From an uncultured Campylobacter sp. (GTDB lineage: Bacteria; Campylobacterota; Campylobacteria; Campylobacterales; Campylobacteraceae), in NCBI RefSeq assembly GCF_937997595.1, contig NZ_CALKTS010000153.1, positions 1 through 32,144 on the forward strand: 32,144 nucleotides of DNA, in the 5' to 3' direction. Each line of letters opens with the position of its first letter. The stretch's first letter is position 1. Below are positions 23,007 through 30,879 of the stretch, one piece after another. The position numbers and the translations under genes were made by a program. The notes under the pieces are model-generated. The model worked only from the letters and a program-made list of their open reading frames with translations, was not told the origin of the DNA and made no database searches.

Positions 23007-23459
23007 CTCAAACCTTTTATTTTAAAGTAATTTTCAAGCTTTATTTAAATTTAAAATTTTGCGTCTTAACGCCGCGATCTGCTCGCGCTGCACGGAGGCT
23101 AAAATTTCAAGCTTTAGCGGCGATGCGGCGGCGCTTTTTATATTGCTCGGGCAATTTAAACTTTTACCTCGCTAAAATTTTAAAACCGCGGGGGCATTGA
23201 TTGTTTAAATTTAGAGCATCACGACCCTTTGCGGCGCTGTTTAAATTTACGTCCGATCAAAACGATAACGATTAAAGCTGCCGTTTTGCACGGCGCCGTG
23301 GACGACGCCTCTTAAATTTAACACTCAGGCGCCCACAACGCTTAAAATTTTATATACACCACTTGAAATTTTATCCAAGGCAGCGCATTTTAAAACTCTT
23401 TAAATTTACGCTCCTAGGTTTAATTTAGGTCGCACTCGCCGCAGAAAGCCAAAATTTTA
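23007..23459. other. Gene-free spacer upstream of the aminotransferase gene
   Basis: This stretch of about 450 bp has no credible gene; short open frames on the plus strand lack a ribosome site and any protein-like pattern. It is dotted with AAATTTAAA/TAAAATTT oligomers. As I recall, C. jejuni has a small periplasmic protein gene at this place, so this may be where it was lost. Promoter elements for the aminotransferase operon should lie at its left end, but I cannot define them. Confidence 0.55.
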
Positions 23460-23493
23460 CTCTCGGTGGCGGCAAAAGCCCTACGAGCGAGAG
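23460..23493 (-). terminator. Possible hairpin terminator after the RodZ-like gene
   Basis: The arms CTCTCG and CGAGAG (minus-strand orientation) enclose a 22 nt loop that can itself pair GGC with GCC. It lies immediately past the stop codon and is followed by TAAAATTTT on the minus strand. This is a weak call. Confidence 0.35.
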
Positions 23494-23495
23494 CT

Positions 23496-24512
23496 TTACC
23501 ACTTTTTGCCCTTGTTTAAGCGCAGAAACTCATCGGCTGAAATTTTAGTGATATTGCCATCTTTGACGTGGAATTTTTGAGTGTTTCTTTCGCTGAAAGT
23601 TACGTTGCCATCGGCTTTGCCGAGCTCAAACATCCCGTGACCGGTAGAGATTAGCAGCTCCTCATCTCCTTGCGAAGCGACGACGTAAGGGGTATTTATG
23701 ACCATCTCGCGCTTCTTGCCGCTTTTTAAATCAATAACGCCGATCCACATCTTACCGCGCGGATTAAGCACGATATCTTTGCTGGGTGCCGGTTTGCTTT
23801 GCGTGGCGTTTTCGTCGGTAGAATTTTCCTCAGTCTTAATACTCGCGCGCTCGATCCTGATAGAGCGGTCCAGTGCATTGAGCGAGCTTAAATTTTCATC
23901 CGCAGCAGCGGCTGCATTGGCATTTGACTTTAATGCGAATTTTTCATCTGTAGCGTTGTGCGAAACGACGTCGATACCGATGTTTTCAAGCTTTTTTTGA
24001 GTATTGTTTACAATCGGAGCGTCAGAATAGGTGGTTTTGTTTTGCTCCCATAAAAGCGAGCCCAAAAATTCGCCGAAGCTTTTATAAAGTCCGAAATAAA
24101 AGATTGCACCTATGATTAATACCATTGCAAGCAGCCATAAAAGCCAGCTGCCGCTTTTGTTAGGGCTGACCCTTTGACCATAGACCTGCTCGACTTTGGC
24201 CTTTTTAACGGGCGCAAAGCTCGCTTTGGCGCTCTCAAACTCGCTAAGCCAGTCCGATAGATCCAGCCCGAACTCGCGCTCTAAAATTTTAATGTAGCCC
24301 CTAACATTAAAATTTGCTAGTTTCTCGAAGTCTTTATTTATGATGTATTCTAAATTTTGCGCGTCGATGCGCGTCGTGCGCGCTATCTCGATCAGATCCA
24401 TAGATTTTAATTTATCTAGATCGCTGCTTTTTGGCTGCTGCGTTTGCTCCGGCTTCTCGGTTTGTTCCGCCCGCTCGTCCGTATTATTTAACTTCTCTTC
24501 TATTTCTTCCAT
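23496..24512 (-). CDS. RodZ-like single-pass membrane protein with cytoplasmic HTH
   Basis: This 338 aa protein has an acidic Gln/Glu-rich N terminus, then a helix-turn-helix-like domain (about 33-100: MDLIEIARTTRIDAQNLEYI, then FNVRGYIKILEREFGLDL) much like the RodZ N-terminal domain, one membrane helix (about 124-146), a low-complexity periplasmic linker (about 160-235) and a C-terminal beta-rich domain. This order matches RodZ, which links MreB to the cell wall in rods, but no sequence proof of MreB binding is visible. The start lies 29 nt inside the rRNA methylase gene, with GGA 9 nt upstream. C. jejuni has an equivalent membrane protein at this position. Confidence 0.75.
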   Translation of the reverse strand: MEEIEEKLNNTDERAEQTEKPEQTQQPKSSDLDKLKSMDLIEIARTTRIDAQNLEYIINKDFEKLANFNVRGYIKILEREFGLDLSDWLSEFESAKASFAPVKKAKVEQVYGQRVSPNKSGSWLLWLLAMVLIIGAIFYFGLYKSFGEFLGSLLWEQNKTTYSDAPIVNNTQKKLENIGIDVVSHNATDEKFALKSNANAAAAADENLSSLNALDRSIRIERASIKTEENSTDENATQSKPAPSKDIVLNPRGKMWIGVIDLKSGKKREMVINTPYVVASQGDEELLISTGHGMFELGKADGNVTFSERNTQKFHVKDGNITKISADEFLRLNKGKKW

Positions 24513-25185
24513 TTAAAATTCCATCGCATAGTATCGCAAATGCCGCGCTTACGTTAAGCGAGTCCCAGCCTTCGCGCATCTTTATCGATACCGCGCAGTC
24601 GCATTTTTTAAGCGCCCTGCCAGGTATCCCCTCTTCTTCGTTCCCCATTACGAGTGCGTTTTTCGCGCCGAGCTCTAACTCCTTAAAGTTCGTCCCGTCC
24701 GCACTCGCGGCGTAAATTTCAAAGCGGCTTTGTTTAAGCTCGTTTATCACGCTAAGCCCGTCCGAGACCTTAACGACGTTTAGCTCATACGCCGCACCCG
24801 AGCTTGCGCGCACTACGCCAGCCATATTTAGATTATTTGCGACGACGATCACGCTGTTCGCGCCCAAAGCATAGGCGCTACGCATTATCGCGCCGATGTT
24901 TCCGACATCGGTAAGCCCGTAAAGGATCGGCACAAATTTATCGTCTTTGACGCTAGCCAGATCGCCGAAGCTAAACTCCTCCACCTCGGCTAAAAAGCCT
25001 TGATGGTTGCCGCCGCGAGCAAGGGCTTGAGCTTTTTTCGCATCGGCGCGCTCGATCTTTACGCCGGTCGCGGCGATCTTTTTAAAAATTTCTTTCTCGC
25101 ACTCCTTTGCAAGGATGATGCGGATAAATTTCCGCGGATGCCGGTTTAAAAGGTGCAAAAACAGCTGCTTGCCGTAAATAATCAT
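24484..25185 (-). CDS. rlmB: TrmH/SpoU-family 23S rRNA 2'-O-methyltransferase (RlmB-like)
   Basis: This SPOUT-class methyltransferase has 233 aa. An N-terminal L30-like substrate domain (1-75) precedes the knotted catalytic domain with motif 1 DVGNIGAIMRSAYALGA, motif 2 MGNEEEGIP and motif 3 DSLNVSAAFAI. These motifs bind S-adenosylmethionine and place the enzyme with RlmB, which methylates G2251 of 23S rRNA; the exact target nucleotide is inferred. It follows rsmI by 35 nt and overlaps the downstream RodZ-like gene by 29 nt. Confidence 0.88.
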   Translation of the reverse strand: MIIYGKQLFLHLLNRHPRKFIRIILAKECEKEIFKKIAATGVKIERADAKKAQALARGGNHQGFLAEVEEFSFGDLASVKDDKFVPILYGLTDVGNIGAIMRSAYALGANSVIVVANNLNMAGVVRASSGAAYELNVVKVSDGLSVINELKQSRFEIYAASADGTNFKELELGAKNALVMGNEEEGIPGRALKKCDCAVSIKMREGWDSLNVSAAFAILCDGILNGRNRREVK

Positions 25186-25220
25186 TTTGAGATTTTAGCG
25201 AAAAACGGTTAAAATATGAC

Positions 25221-26036
25221 TTAGCGTATCAAATTTTTATATATTTCTTTGGCGGGTTCGCCGCTGATTTTTGAGAGCAGTTTCGCTTTTATTTTCGGCG
25301 CGATTTCAAGCGAGAGAATATCTTCCTGCGTGATTTTTTCAAAGCTTTTCTCGCCTGCGCCGTCAATCACGACGCACCACTCGCCGTTTAAATTTGCACT
25401 TTTTAGCTTCAGCAAGAGCTCTGCGGCGCTACCGAAAAATTTGGTTTCAAATTTTTTCGTGGCTTCCTTAATCGCAAAAATTTTGCGCTGCGCATCGATC
25501 CCAGCGATCTGCTCTATTAGCTTTACCACACGCTTTGGGGATTCATATAGTACGCACGGATAGGGGCTTTGCATTAAATTTAGAATCTGAGCTTTGCGCT
25601 GCGCGCCGTCATTGTTCAAAAAGCCTAAAAAGCTAAATTCTTTCTCCACCAGTCCGCTTGCGGCGGCTGCGAGCAGCAGAGCGTTTGCACCGCTAAGCAC
25701 CTCGTAGGTTATGCTACTTCGTTGCGCAAATTTTACGAGCGCAATTCCCGGATCGCTGATGCAGGGCATGCCTGCGTCGCTTACGTATGCGCAAACTTTT
25801 TCGCGCAGAAGCGACGGATTAAAGCCCGCGAAAAACTCCGCTTCGTTGTGCGTGTGCAGCGAGTAAAACTGTGAAATTTTAAATGAAATTTGAAATTTAT
25901 CGGATAATAAGTTTAGAAGTTTTTTTGAAACTCTCGTATCCTCGCAGATTAGGATTTCGCAGCTTTGCAATACCTCAAGCGCGCGGCTCGAGATATCGCT
26001 TAGATTTCCTATCGGCGTAGGAATGAGATATAGCAA
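25221..26036 (-). CDS. rsmI: 16S rRNA (cytidine-1402 2'-O)-methyltransferase
   Basis: RsmI methylates C1402 in the decoding centre of 16S rRNA. It has 271 aa, with the tetrapyrrole-methylase fold: LIPTPIGNLSDIS at the start, AYVSDAGMPCISDPG (about 88-102), LSGANALLLAAAASGL, FLGFL, YESPKRV and CVVIDGAGE. The start codon is TTG, placed directly after the rpmE TAG stop; the reading LLYLIPTPIGN fits the usual RsmI N terminus. It is likely co-transcribed and coupled with rpmE. Confidence 0.93.
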   Translation of the reverse strand: MLYLIPTPIGNLSDISSRALEVLQSCEILICEDTRVSKKLLNLLSDKFQISFKISQFYSLHTHNEAEFFAGFNPSLLREKVCAYVSDAGMPCISDPGIALVKFAQRSSITYEVLSGANALLLAAAASGLVEKEFSFLGFLNNDGAQRKAQILNLMQSPYPCVLYESPKRVVKLIEQIAGIDAQRKIFAIKEATKKFETKFFGSAAELLLKLKSANLNGEWCVVIDGAGEKSFEKITQEDILSLEIAPKIKAKLLSKISGEPAKEIYKNLIR

Positions 26037-26237
26037 CTATTTCATTCCGTATTTTTGCTTAAATTTCTCGACGCGGCCCGCGCTATCTACGATCTTCTCG
26101 CTGCCGGTGAAAAACGGATGGCATTTGGAGCAGATGTCGACGCGGATTTCAGGCTTGTTCGAGCGCGTTTTAAAAGTGTTTCCGCAAGCGCAGGTAACGG
26201 TCGTTTCGACAAAGTTCGGATGGATATCTTTTTTCAT
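26037..26237 (-). CDS. rpmE: 50S ribosomal protein L31, zinc (C+) form
   Basis: This is a 66 aa ribosomal protein. A zinc ribbon is present with Cys16, Cys18, Cys36 and Cys39 (CAC and CSKC pairs), so this is the zinc-binding form that zinc-starved cells often replace with a C- paralogue. It starts ATG behind AAAGGA. A clean TATAAT (26272-26277) lies upstream, and rsmI follows without a gap. Confidence 0.97.
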   Translation of the reverse strand: MKKDIHPNFVETTVTCACGNTFKTRSNKPEIRVDICSKCHPFFTGSEKIVDSAGRVEKFKQKYGMK

Positions 26238-26565
26238 TTTTGATCCTTTTTGATGATTTTAAAAGGCAGCGATTATACAACTTTTTTATCTAAAAAGCAA
26301 ATTTAAAGGGTTTTAAAAAAACTCTCGGCAAAGCGTGGATTTTCTTTTTGAATATGCTTTTTTGGACGCGAAATTTTAAAATTTAGCCTGCTTTGCGGGT
26401 AAAATTTTGATTTACTGCGGCGTGCAAATATAGCGCGCGAAGATATGCCGCAGCAATACGCACCGCGCGTCAAGCCGCAGATAAATATAGCGGATCGCGC
26501 AGAGCAAATTTTAAATTCCAAAATTTAAAGCGCACGACTTTTAAATTTTAAAATTTGCCGAGCGT
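26238..26565. other. Spacer between rpmE and rsmE
   Basis: About 330 bp. The left end holds the rpmE promoter (below). The rest is AT-oligomer-rich, with the AAATTTTAAAATTT motif repeated near 26370 and 26545. A 72-codon minus-strand frame inside it has no ribosome site and looks accidental. Confidence 0.55.
26272..26277 (-). promoter_or_regulatory. -10 box for the rpmE operon
   Basis: A consensus TATAAT on the minus strand lies 34 nt before the rpmE ATG, preceded by a T- and A-rich tract as is typical for Campylobacter housekeeping promoters. Confidence 0.55.
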
Positions 26566-27222
26566 TTAAAACATCAGCTTCGCGCAAGTTGCGATCAGCG
26601 CGGTGTTTGAGCGCAAAATATAAGGGCTATTAAGCGCATAGGCGTTTTTGAATTTCTCCCTTTCGCGCGGCGAAAACCCGCCTTCGGGGCCGACGAACGC
26701 GATCTCGTCGCCGCCGAAAATGTCGATGTTCTTGCCGCCAAAATCGATCAGGCTTACGTTTTCATATCTTTGCGCAAGCTCGTCCGAGCTGCTCAAAACC
26801 TCGATCTGCATGATGGAATTTCGCCCGCACTGCTGCGACGAGTTGATCAAAATCCGCTCCATCCTCTGCAGATCGAGCCGCACGTTTTTCTGCGACAGAT
26901 CGGCATAGACCAAAACAAGCCGCCCGACGCCCATCTCATTTAGTGCAGGCAGGCTCTTTTCGATCACGGCGCTCTCGACGACCGCCCAAGCGACGCAAAA
27001 ATCGTGGCTCGGCGTAAAAACAGAGCTTTTAAAAACTAAATTTAGAGCCGCGCCCTTACGCGAAATTTCGGCGATCTCATATAGATAACTCGCCCCGTCC
27101 TTTAGATTTCGCACGTCTATGCGCTCGCCCGCCCTTGCTCGCCTAGCCTTTAGGTGCAAAAACTGATCATTCTGCAAAACTAGGCTCCGTTCGCCTGCAA
27201 ACTTATCGTAAAAATATACCAT
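26566..27222 (-). CDS. rsmE: 16S rRNA (uracil-1498 N3)-methyltransferase
   Basis: RsmE methylates U1498 of 16S rRNA. It has 218 aa: an N-terminal PUA-like domain (1-70, with FLHLKARRARAGERIDV) and a C-terminal SPOUT knot with FVGPEGGFSPREREKF. The last motif, usually LRTETA, reads LRSNTALIA here, so the glutamate is replaced by asparagine. The ATG at 27222 sits in a TGATG overlap with the upstream membrane protein stop, better than the TTG one codon earlier. Confidence 0.9.
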   Translation of the reverse strand: MVYFYDKFAGERSLVLQNDQFLHLKARRARAGERIDVRNLKDGASYLYEIAEISRKGAALNLVFKSSVFTPSHDFCVAWAVVESAVIEKSLPALNEMGVGRLVLVYADLSQKNVRLDLQRMERILINSSQQCGRNSIMQIEVLSSSDELAQRYENVSLIDFGGKNIDIFGGDEIAFVGPEGGFSPREREKFKNAYALNSPYILRSNTALIATCAKLMF

Positions 27223-27704
27223 CAAATAACACTCGCTATCAAAATTATCGCTAAGTTTAGCCCCAAAATCACCCGCATTTTGCGCTGATACGGCGCAAAG
27301 TTTTGACTTAGATACGCGATTTTCAGCCGCTTGTACGATACCGCGCTAAGCGCGATCATCGCTAGCGATCCGACCGCCATAAAGTAAATTTTAAAGCTCA
27401 GATCAAAGCGCAGCACCGGCAGCATCACGCTTCCGCTAATTATCAGCGCCGCGAGAGTCGCATAATATATCGGCAAAAACAGCCTAATGCGCCTAAGAAA
27501 TCTAAGCCCCGATCTGCTCTTTTGCTTTAAATTTTTGGCTTGCGGCGCGGAGGTGGCGGAATTTAAAGCCTTGCCGCGCGGGCAAAATTCTGCCGCCGCG
27601 TCGATCTTAAGCTGGGTAAAAATCAGATAAATTATCGTTAAAATCGCCGCAGCTAGCGCGAAAAATTTATGAAAGCCCAGGGCGCTTTGATACAGATAAT
27701 CCAT
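27222..27704 (-). CDS. Small integral membrane protein of unknown function
   Basis: This 160 aa protein has four predicted membrane helices: about 12-32, 82-102, 108-128 and 140-159. The loop between helices 1 and 2 (about 36-72) is basic and low in complexity, containing AATTT-derived residues. I recognise no family beyond its position: C. jejuni has an integral membrane protein next to rsmE in this order. The start is ATG at 27704 behind GGCGG; a GTG one codon upstream is possible. It is coupled to rsmE by a TGATG overlap. Confidence 0.75.
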   Translation of the reverse strand: MDYLYQSALGFHKFFALAAAILTIIYLIFTQLKIDAAAEFCPRGKALNSATSAPQAKNLKQKSRSGLRFLRRIRLFLPIYYATLAALIISGSVMLPVLRFDLSFKIYFMAVGSLAMIALSAVSYKRLKIAYLSQNFAPYQRKMRVILGLNLAIILIASVI

Positions 27705-27707
27705 CAC

Positions 27708-28072
27708 TTCCGCCGTAAGATTAAATTTGCGGGATAAAATTTTGCGCGGCTAGAGCCGAAACGACCGAATTTCAACGCAAATTTTTCCGGCGCAAGATAA
27801 AGCAGGCCTGCTCCGCGCCTTTGAAATTTTAAAAACCATTCAAAGCGGCCGCGGCTATTTATTGCGCCAAAATTTACCGCGCGCGCGTTCAACCCCGATT
27901 TCGCGCCGTATCTCTTGCGCCAAGAATGAAATTTTGTGGATAAAAATTTAGAATTTCTCTGCGCAGATCGCATAGGCAAAAAAGACACCGAAATCGCGCT
28001 CGCACGCCGCATACGAACTATGCAAATTTTAAAAATTTTCAAATTTAGCCGCTGATTTTTCAACGCTCCGTC
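27708..28072. other. Spacer with an Arg-rich frame, probably noncoding
   Basis: A 119-codon minus-strand frame covers most of this interval, but it has no clear ribosome site, is unusually rich in Arg, Phe and Lys, and resembles translated AAATTT-rich spacer. I take it as noncoding. No terminator or RNA gene is evident. Confidence 0.5.
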
Positions 28073-28294
28073 CTATTCGGTCACCGGAAGCGGCGGCATA
28101 TCGGCATTTATATCGACTTTAGGCTCGCTAGGCGCGATAGGCACGTCCTTTGGCACCTCGCTATCTACCGGCGGCTTTTGCAAGGTGTCCTTTTTCTCAT
28201 CGTCACAGCCGCTCAAAGCAAGCGCGCAGGCAAAGATCGCGCATGTGGCAAAAACGCGCACAAATCCCGCGCCAAATTTAAAGAAATTTCTCAT
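28073..28294 (-). CDS. Small lipoprotein
   Basis: This 73 aa protein has a lipoprotein signal peptide (residues 1-29, lipobox LALSGC). The mature part is short, acidic and Pro-rich (KPPVDSEVPKDVPIAPSEPK) and probably disordered in the periplasm. I do not recognise a family. I chose the ATG at 28294 because it follows AAAGGA and puts the signal peptide at the N terminus; the frame extends further upstream but inside queD. It overlaps the queD stop (TGATG), so it is the last gene of the moaA-queE-queD operon. Confidence 0.8.
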   Translation of the reverse strand: MRNFFKFGAGFVRVFATCAIFACALALSGCDDEKKDTLQKPPVDSEVPKDVPIAPSEPKVDINADMPPLPVTE

Positions 28295-28875
28295 CAGCAA
28301 TCCTTTGGATAGATGATTTTTTCGCCGCGCAGTAGCTTTTGCCAAAGCTCCGGCTGCCTCCACTCCTCGCGCACGGCGGGCGAGAATTCTATCTCATCCA
28401 GCGCGATCTCGCCCATCTGCGCGTTGTAGGCGTCCTCGCGGAAGCACTGCGCGTAGCCGGTGGCCGTTTCGTGCACGATGACGCTGTGAAGCTTTACTTC
28501 GCGCTCGCCGTTTTGCATCTGAGTTAAGCTCAAAAGTCGGTCAATTAGGACGAAAAAAATTCTACAAAACTGCTCCGCGCTCGGATTTAGCGGTATCTGT
28601 ACCCAGCGCGCGCTGTGTTTTTTAAGATCCGCGATATAGCCCGCATAATCGCGCGCATAGATCGTCGTAGCGTGGTCAAAACTATCGATTAGTTCGCGGA
28701 TACCGAGCTTCATGTAGCCGAAATCATAAACCATCCCCGCTTCATCCAAAAAATTTGAGCTAAGCAAAATTTCGCATCTGTAGGAGTGGCCGTGGATGCT
28801 AGTGCGGCACCGCTTCGAGCCGCACAGGCGCACGATGTGAGCGTTTTCGAATTCGTATAATTTCCTGATTATCAT
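28294..28875 (-). CDS. queD: 6-carboxytetrahydropterin synthase
   Basis: QueD converts dihydroneopterin triphosphate to 6-carboxytetrahydropterin in the queuosine/preQ0 pathway. It has 193 aa, longer than the roughly 120 aa E. coli enzyme but of the long form also seen in Campylobacter. Zinc ligands His13 (FENAH), His28 and His30 (HGH) are present, with Cys23 the probable catalytic cysteine. The ATG at 28875 lies in a 4 nt overlap with the queE stop behind AGAAGGA. It feeds QueE, encoded just upstream. Confidence 0.92.
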   Translation of the reverse strand: MIIRKLYEFENAHIVRLCGSKRCRTSIHGHSYRCEILLSSNFLDEAGMVYDFGYMKLGIRELIDSFDHATTIYARDYAGYIADLKKHSARWVQIPLNPSAEQFCRIFFVLIDRLLSLTQMQNGEREVKLHSVIVHETATGYAQCFREDAYNAQMGEIALDEIEFSPAVREEWRQPELWQKLLRGEKIIYPKDC

Positions 28876-29837
28876 ACCCCGTCCTTCTCGCCCCAAATTC
28901 TAATGTGCAGGCGATCGGAGTAATTATAGCCGTTTTTTAGGCAAAAATCCACGCAAAATTGCGCGCCACTTTCCAGCTCGCGACGATCTGCGCCGCGCGG
29001 CATACAATAAACTTCGCTCTCGCACGCCGCTAAAATTTCTCTAATCTCGGGCTGCGCGTCAAACTCGGGCGAGATGACGAACTTGTAAAAACTATCTTTT
29101 GCGTTTTGTTTTAAGCTTCGCAGCGCGGCGAAGTTTAACCTGCGTTCGCGCGGCTCGGCGGAGTTTGAAAGCTTAGGCGAGACCGCAAAGACGCAGCTTT
29201 TGTAGGCGGGAAATTTTTCAAAATCCACTAAAATCGTGCCGTTGGTTTCGAAGTGCACTGCGTGTCCGCGCGCGAGCAGCTCGCAGACGAACTCGTAAAA
29301 TAGCGCCTCTTTGTGATGTAACATCGGCTCGCCGCCGGTGATAACGATGATAGGCTTTTGATAAAGCTTAGCGCTCTGAGGCGATGCGGAGCTTTGCGGA
29401 TTTAAATTTAAAAAATTCTGCGCCGCGAAATTTAAAGAATTCTCGCTCGTTAAATTTAAAGATTTTTCTGCGCTACCGTTTGGACGAGGAGATGTTTGCA
29501 CAGCAACAGAATTTAACGTATCGCTTTCAGAAAAAGACTCGGCGGCGCAAAAACCCGGCGCAGAGCAAGCAGGTGCGAAACAGGACGAACCTGATAAATT
29601 TGGAATTTTATTCAAAAGCTGCGATAAATTTAAAATTTTTTCGTGCTCGAAGTGGTTCGTAAAGACTGCACGGATCGTATCGCAACCGCGCAAGATCGCG
29701 CCGGTCTTTGGCGAAATGCGCTCGCCGCCGAAGCCCGCACAGCGCAGATTACAGCCCGCAAAGCGAAAGAAAAACGCGAGCCTGCCTGCGTATTTGCCCT
29801 CGCCTTGGATGCTTAAAAAGCTCTCTACGAGCCTCAT
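28872..29837 (-). CDS. queE: 7-carboxy-7-deazaguanine synthase (radical SAM) with low-complexity insert
   Basis: QueE converts 6-carboxytetrahydropterin to 7-carboxy-7-deazaguanine, with S-adenosylmethionine and an Fe-S cluster. The N-terminal SIQGEGKYAGRLAFFFRFAGCN is diagnostic. Cysteines Cys29, Cys33 and Cys52 (in GCDT) would bind the cluster; the 18-residue stretch between the last two recalls the expanded cluster loop known in some QueE proteins. GGEP (168-171) binds SAM. The total of 321 aa is about 70-80 more than usual because of a Ser/Asn/Ala-rich insert at about 79-158, just before IIVITGGEP. The gene overlaps moaA and queD by 4 nt each. Confidence 0.9.
   Translation of the reverse strand: MRLVESFLSIQGEGKYAGRLAFFFRFAGCNLRCAGFGGERISPKTGAILRGCDTIRAVFTNHFEHEKILNLSQLLNKIPNLSGSSCFAPACSAPGFCAAESFSESDTLNSVAVQTSPRPNGSAEKSLNLTSENSLNFAAQNFLNLNPQSSASPQSAKLYQKPIIVITGGEPMLHHKEALFYEFVCELLARGHAVHFETNGTILVDFEKFPAYKSCVFAVSPKLSNSAEPRERRLNFAALRSLKQNAKDSFYKFVISPEFDAQPEIREILAACESEVYCMPRGADRRELESGAQFCVDFCLKNGYNYSDRLHIRIWGEKDGV
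29364..29603 (-). repeat. In-frame low-complexity RAATTY-rich insert in queE
   Basis: About 240 bp with some ten RAATTY hexamers, encoding residues about 79-158 (NSLNFAAQNFLNLN and similar). It lies between the cluster loop and the GGEP strand, a place where ordinary QueE proteins have only a short connection. The frame is kept. Confidence 0.7.
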
Positions 29838-30799
29838 CCGCCCGTCTCGTAAAATGCGCGACTTGAAATTTCATTCGAAGCGTCCGTCTGCCAGCGATTT
29901 TTTTCGGGCTTATTCGCTAAAATTTTAGCTAAAATTTCGGCGGCGGCGGCGATGTCGCCCTCTTTGACCGCCTTTTTGATACTTAGTGCGTCCTCGAAGT
30001 AAAGACAAGGGATCAAAAGCCCCTCGGCGCTTAGTCTGATGCGGTTGCAGCTCTCGCAAAAATCATGCTTGTGCGGATCGATGATACCGAAGGTGTAGCC
30101 GTCCCCGAGCGCGTAAAGCGACGCGGGCGAACTTTGCGATTTCGGCAGAGCGGTAAAGACAAATTTACGCCTTAAAATATCTAAAATTTCGTTTGATTTT
30201 AAGCCTGTAAGATCGCCGGCATGGGTGTTTTCCATAAATTCTATGAAGCGGATCTGACAATCCTTCTCGCGGGCAAATTCCAGCAAATAAATAAGCTCGT
30301 CGTCGTTGATCCCTTTTAGCGCGACGGTATTTAGCTTGACCTTTAGCCCCGCTTCAAGCGCGGCGTCAAGGCCCTCCAGGACGTTATAAAGCACGCCGCG
30401 CTGAGCTATAAATTTAGCTCGCTCCGGACGCAGCGAGTCAAGCGACATATTGATGCGCTTTAGCCCCGCGTCTTTCAAGGCGCGCGCGTAGTTTTTGAGA
30501 TAATACCCGTTGGTGGTAAGCGCAAGATCGATGTCCGGAGCGTAATCCGCGATCATCTTTATAAAATCTTCGATCCCCTTTCGCACTAGCGGTTCGCCGC
30601 CGGTTATGCGGATCTTTTTTACGCCGCCGTCGATCGCAACCTTGACGAATAAAAACATCTCCTCAAAGCTTAAAATATTCTCTCGCGGCACCCAGTTAAA
30701 CGGCGTAGCAGGCATGCAATATCTGCATCTGAAATTACACCGCTGCGTAACCGAAATGCGCAAATAATCGATCGTTCGTCCAAATTTATCAATTAGCAT
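29834..30799 (-). CDS. moaA: GTP 3',8-cyclase MoaA
   Basis: MoaA, a radical SAM enzyme, turns GTP into the cyclised precursor of molybdopterin. It has 321 aa. The SAM cluster motif CNFRCRYC (near residue 19-26), GGEP, the C-terminal second cluster CESCNRIRLSAEGLLIPC, and a terminal Gly-Gly (YETGG) are all present, so it should be active. I chose the ATG at 30799 (MLIDKFGR) with TAAGGC upstream; the frame extends six codons further. A TATAAT at 30827-30832 precedes it, and queE, queD and a lipoprotein gene follow with overlaps. Confidence 0.96.
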   Translation of the reverse strand: MLIDKFGRTIDYLRISVTQRCNFRCRYCMPATPFNWVPRENILSFEEMFLFVKVAIDGGVKKIRITGGEPLVRKGIEDFIKMIADYAPDIDLALTTNGYYLKNYARALKDAGLKRINMSLDSLRPERAKFIAQRGVLYNVLEGLDAALEAGLKVKLNTVALKGINDDELIYLLEFAREKDCQIRFIEFMENTHAGDLTGLKSNEILDILRRKFVFTALPKSQSSPASLYALGDGYTFGIIDPHKHDFCESCNRIRLSAEGLLIPCLYFEDALSIKKAVKEGDIAAAAEILAKILANKPEKNRWQTDASNEISSRAFYETGG

Positions 30800-30826
30800 A
30801 TTTTGCCTTAATATCAATTTGCGGCG

Positions 30827-30832
30827 ATTATA
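30827..30832 (-). promoter_or_regulatory. -10 box for moaA-queE-queD operon
   Basis: A consensus TATAAT on the minus strand lies 28 nt before the moaA ATG, with a T-rich run upstream as in C. jejuni promoters. Confidence 0.6.
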
Positions 30833-30879
30833 TAAAAAACAAAGCGATTTTGCAAAATTTTATTTTTATATTGCTCAGG

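Noticed and set aside
26303..26521. 72-codon minus-strand frame between rpmE and rsmE
   Set aside because: Lies in AT-oligomer spacer without a ribosome site and shows no protein-like pattern.
27704..28063. 119-codon minus-strand frame between the membrane protein and lipoprotein genes
   Set aside because: No ribosome site, Arg/Phe/Lys-heavy composition like translated AAATTT-rich spacer, no recognisable domain.
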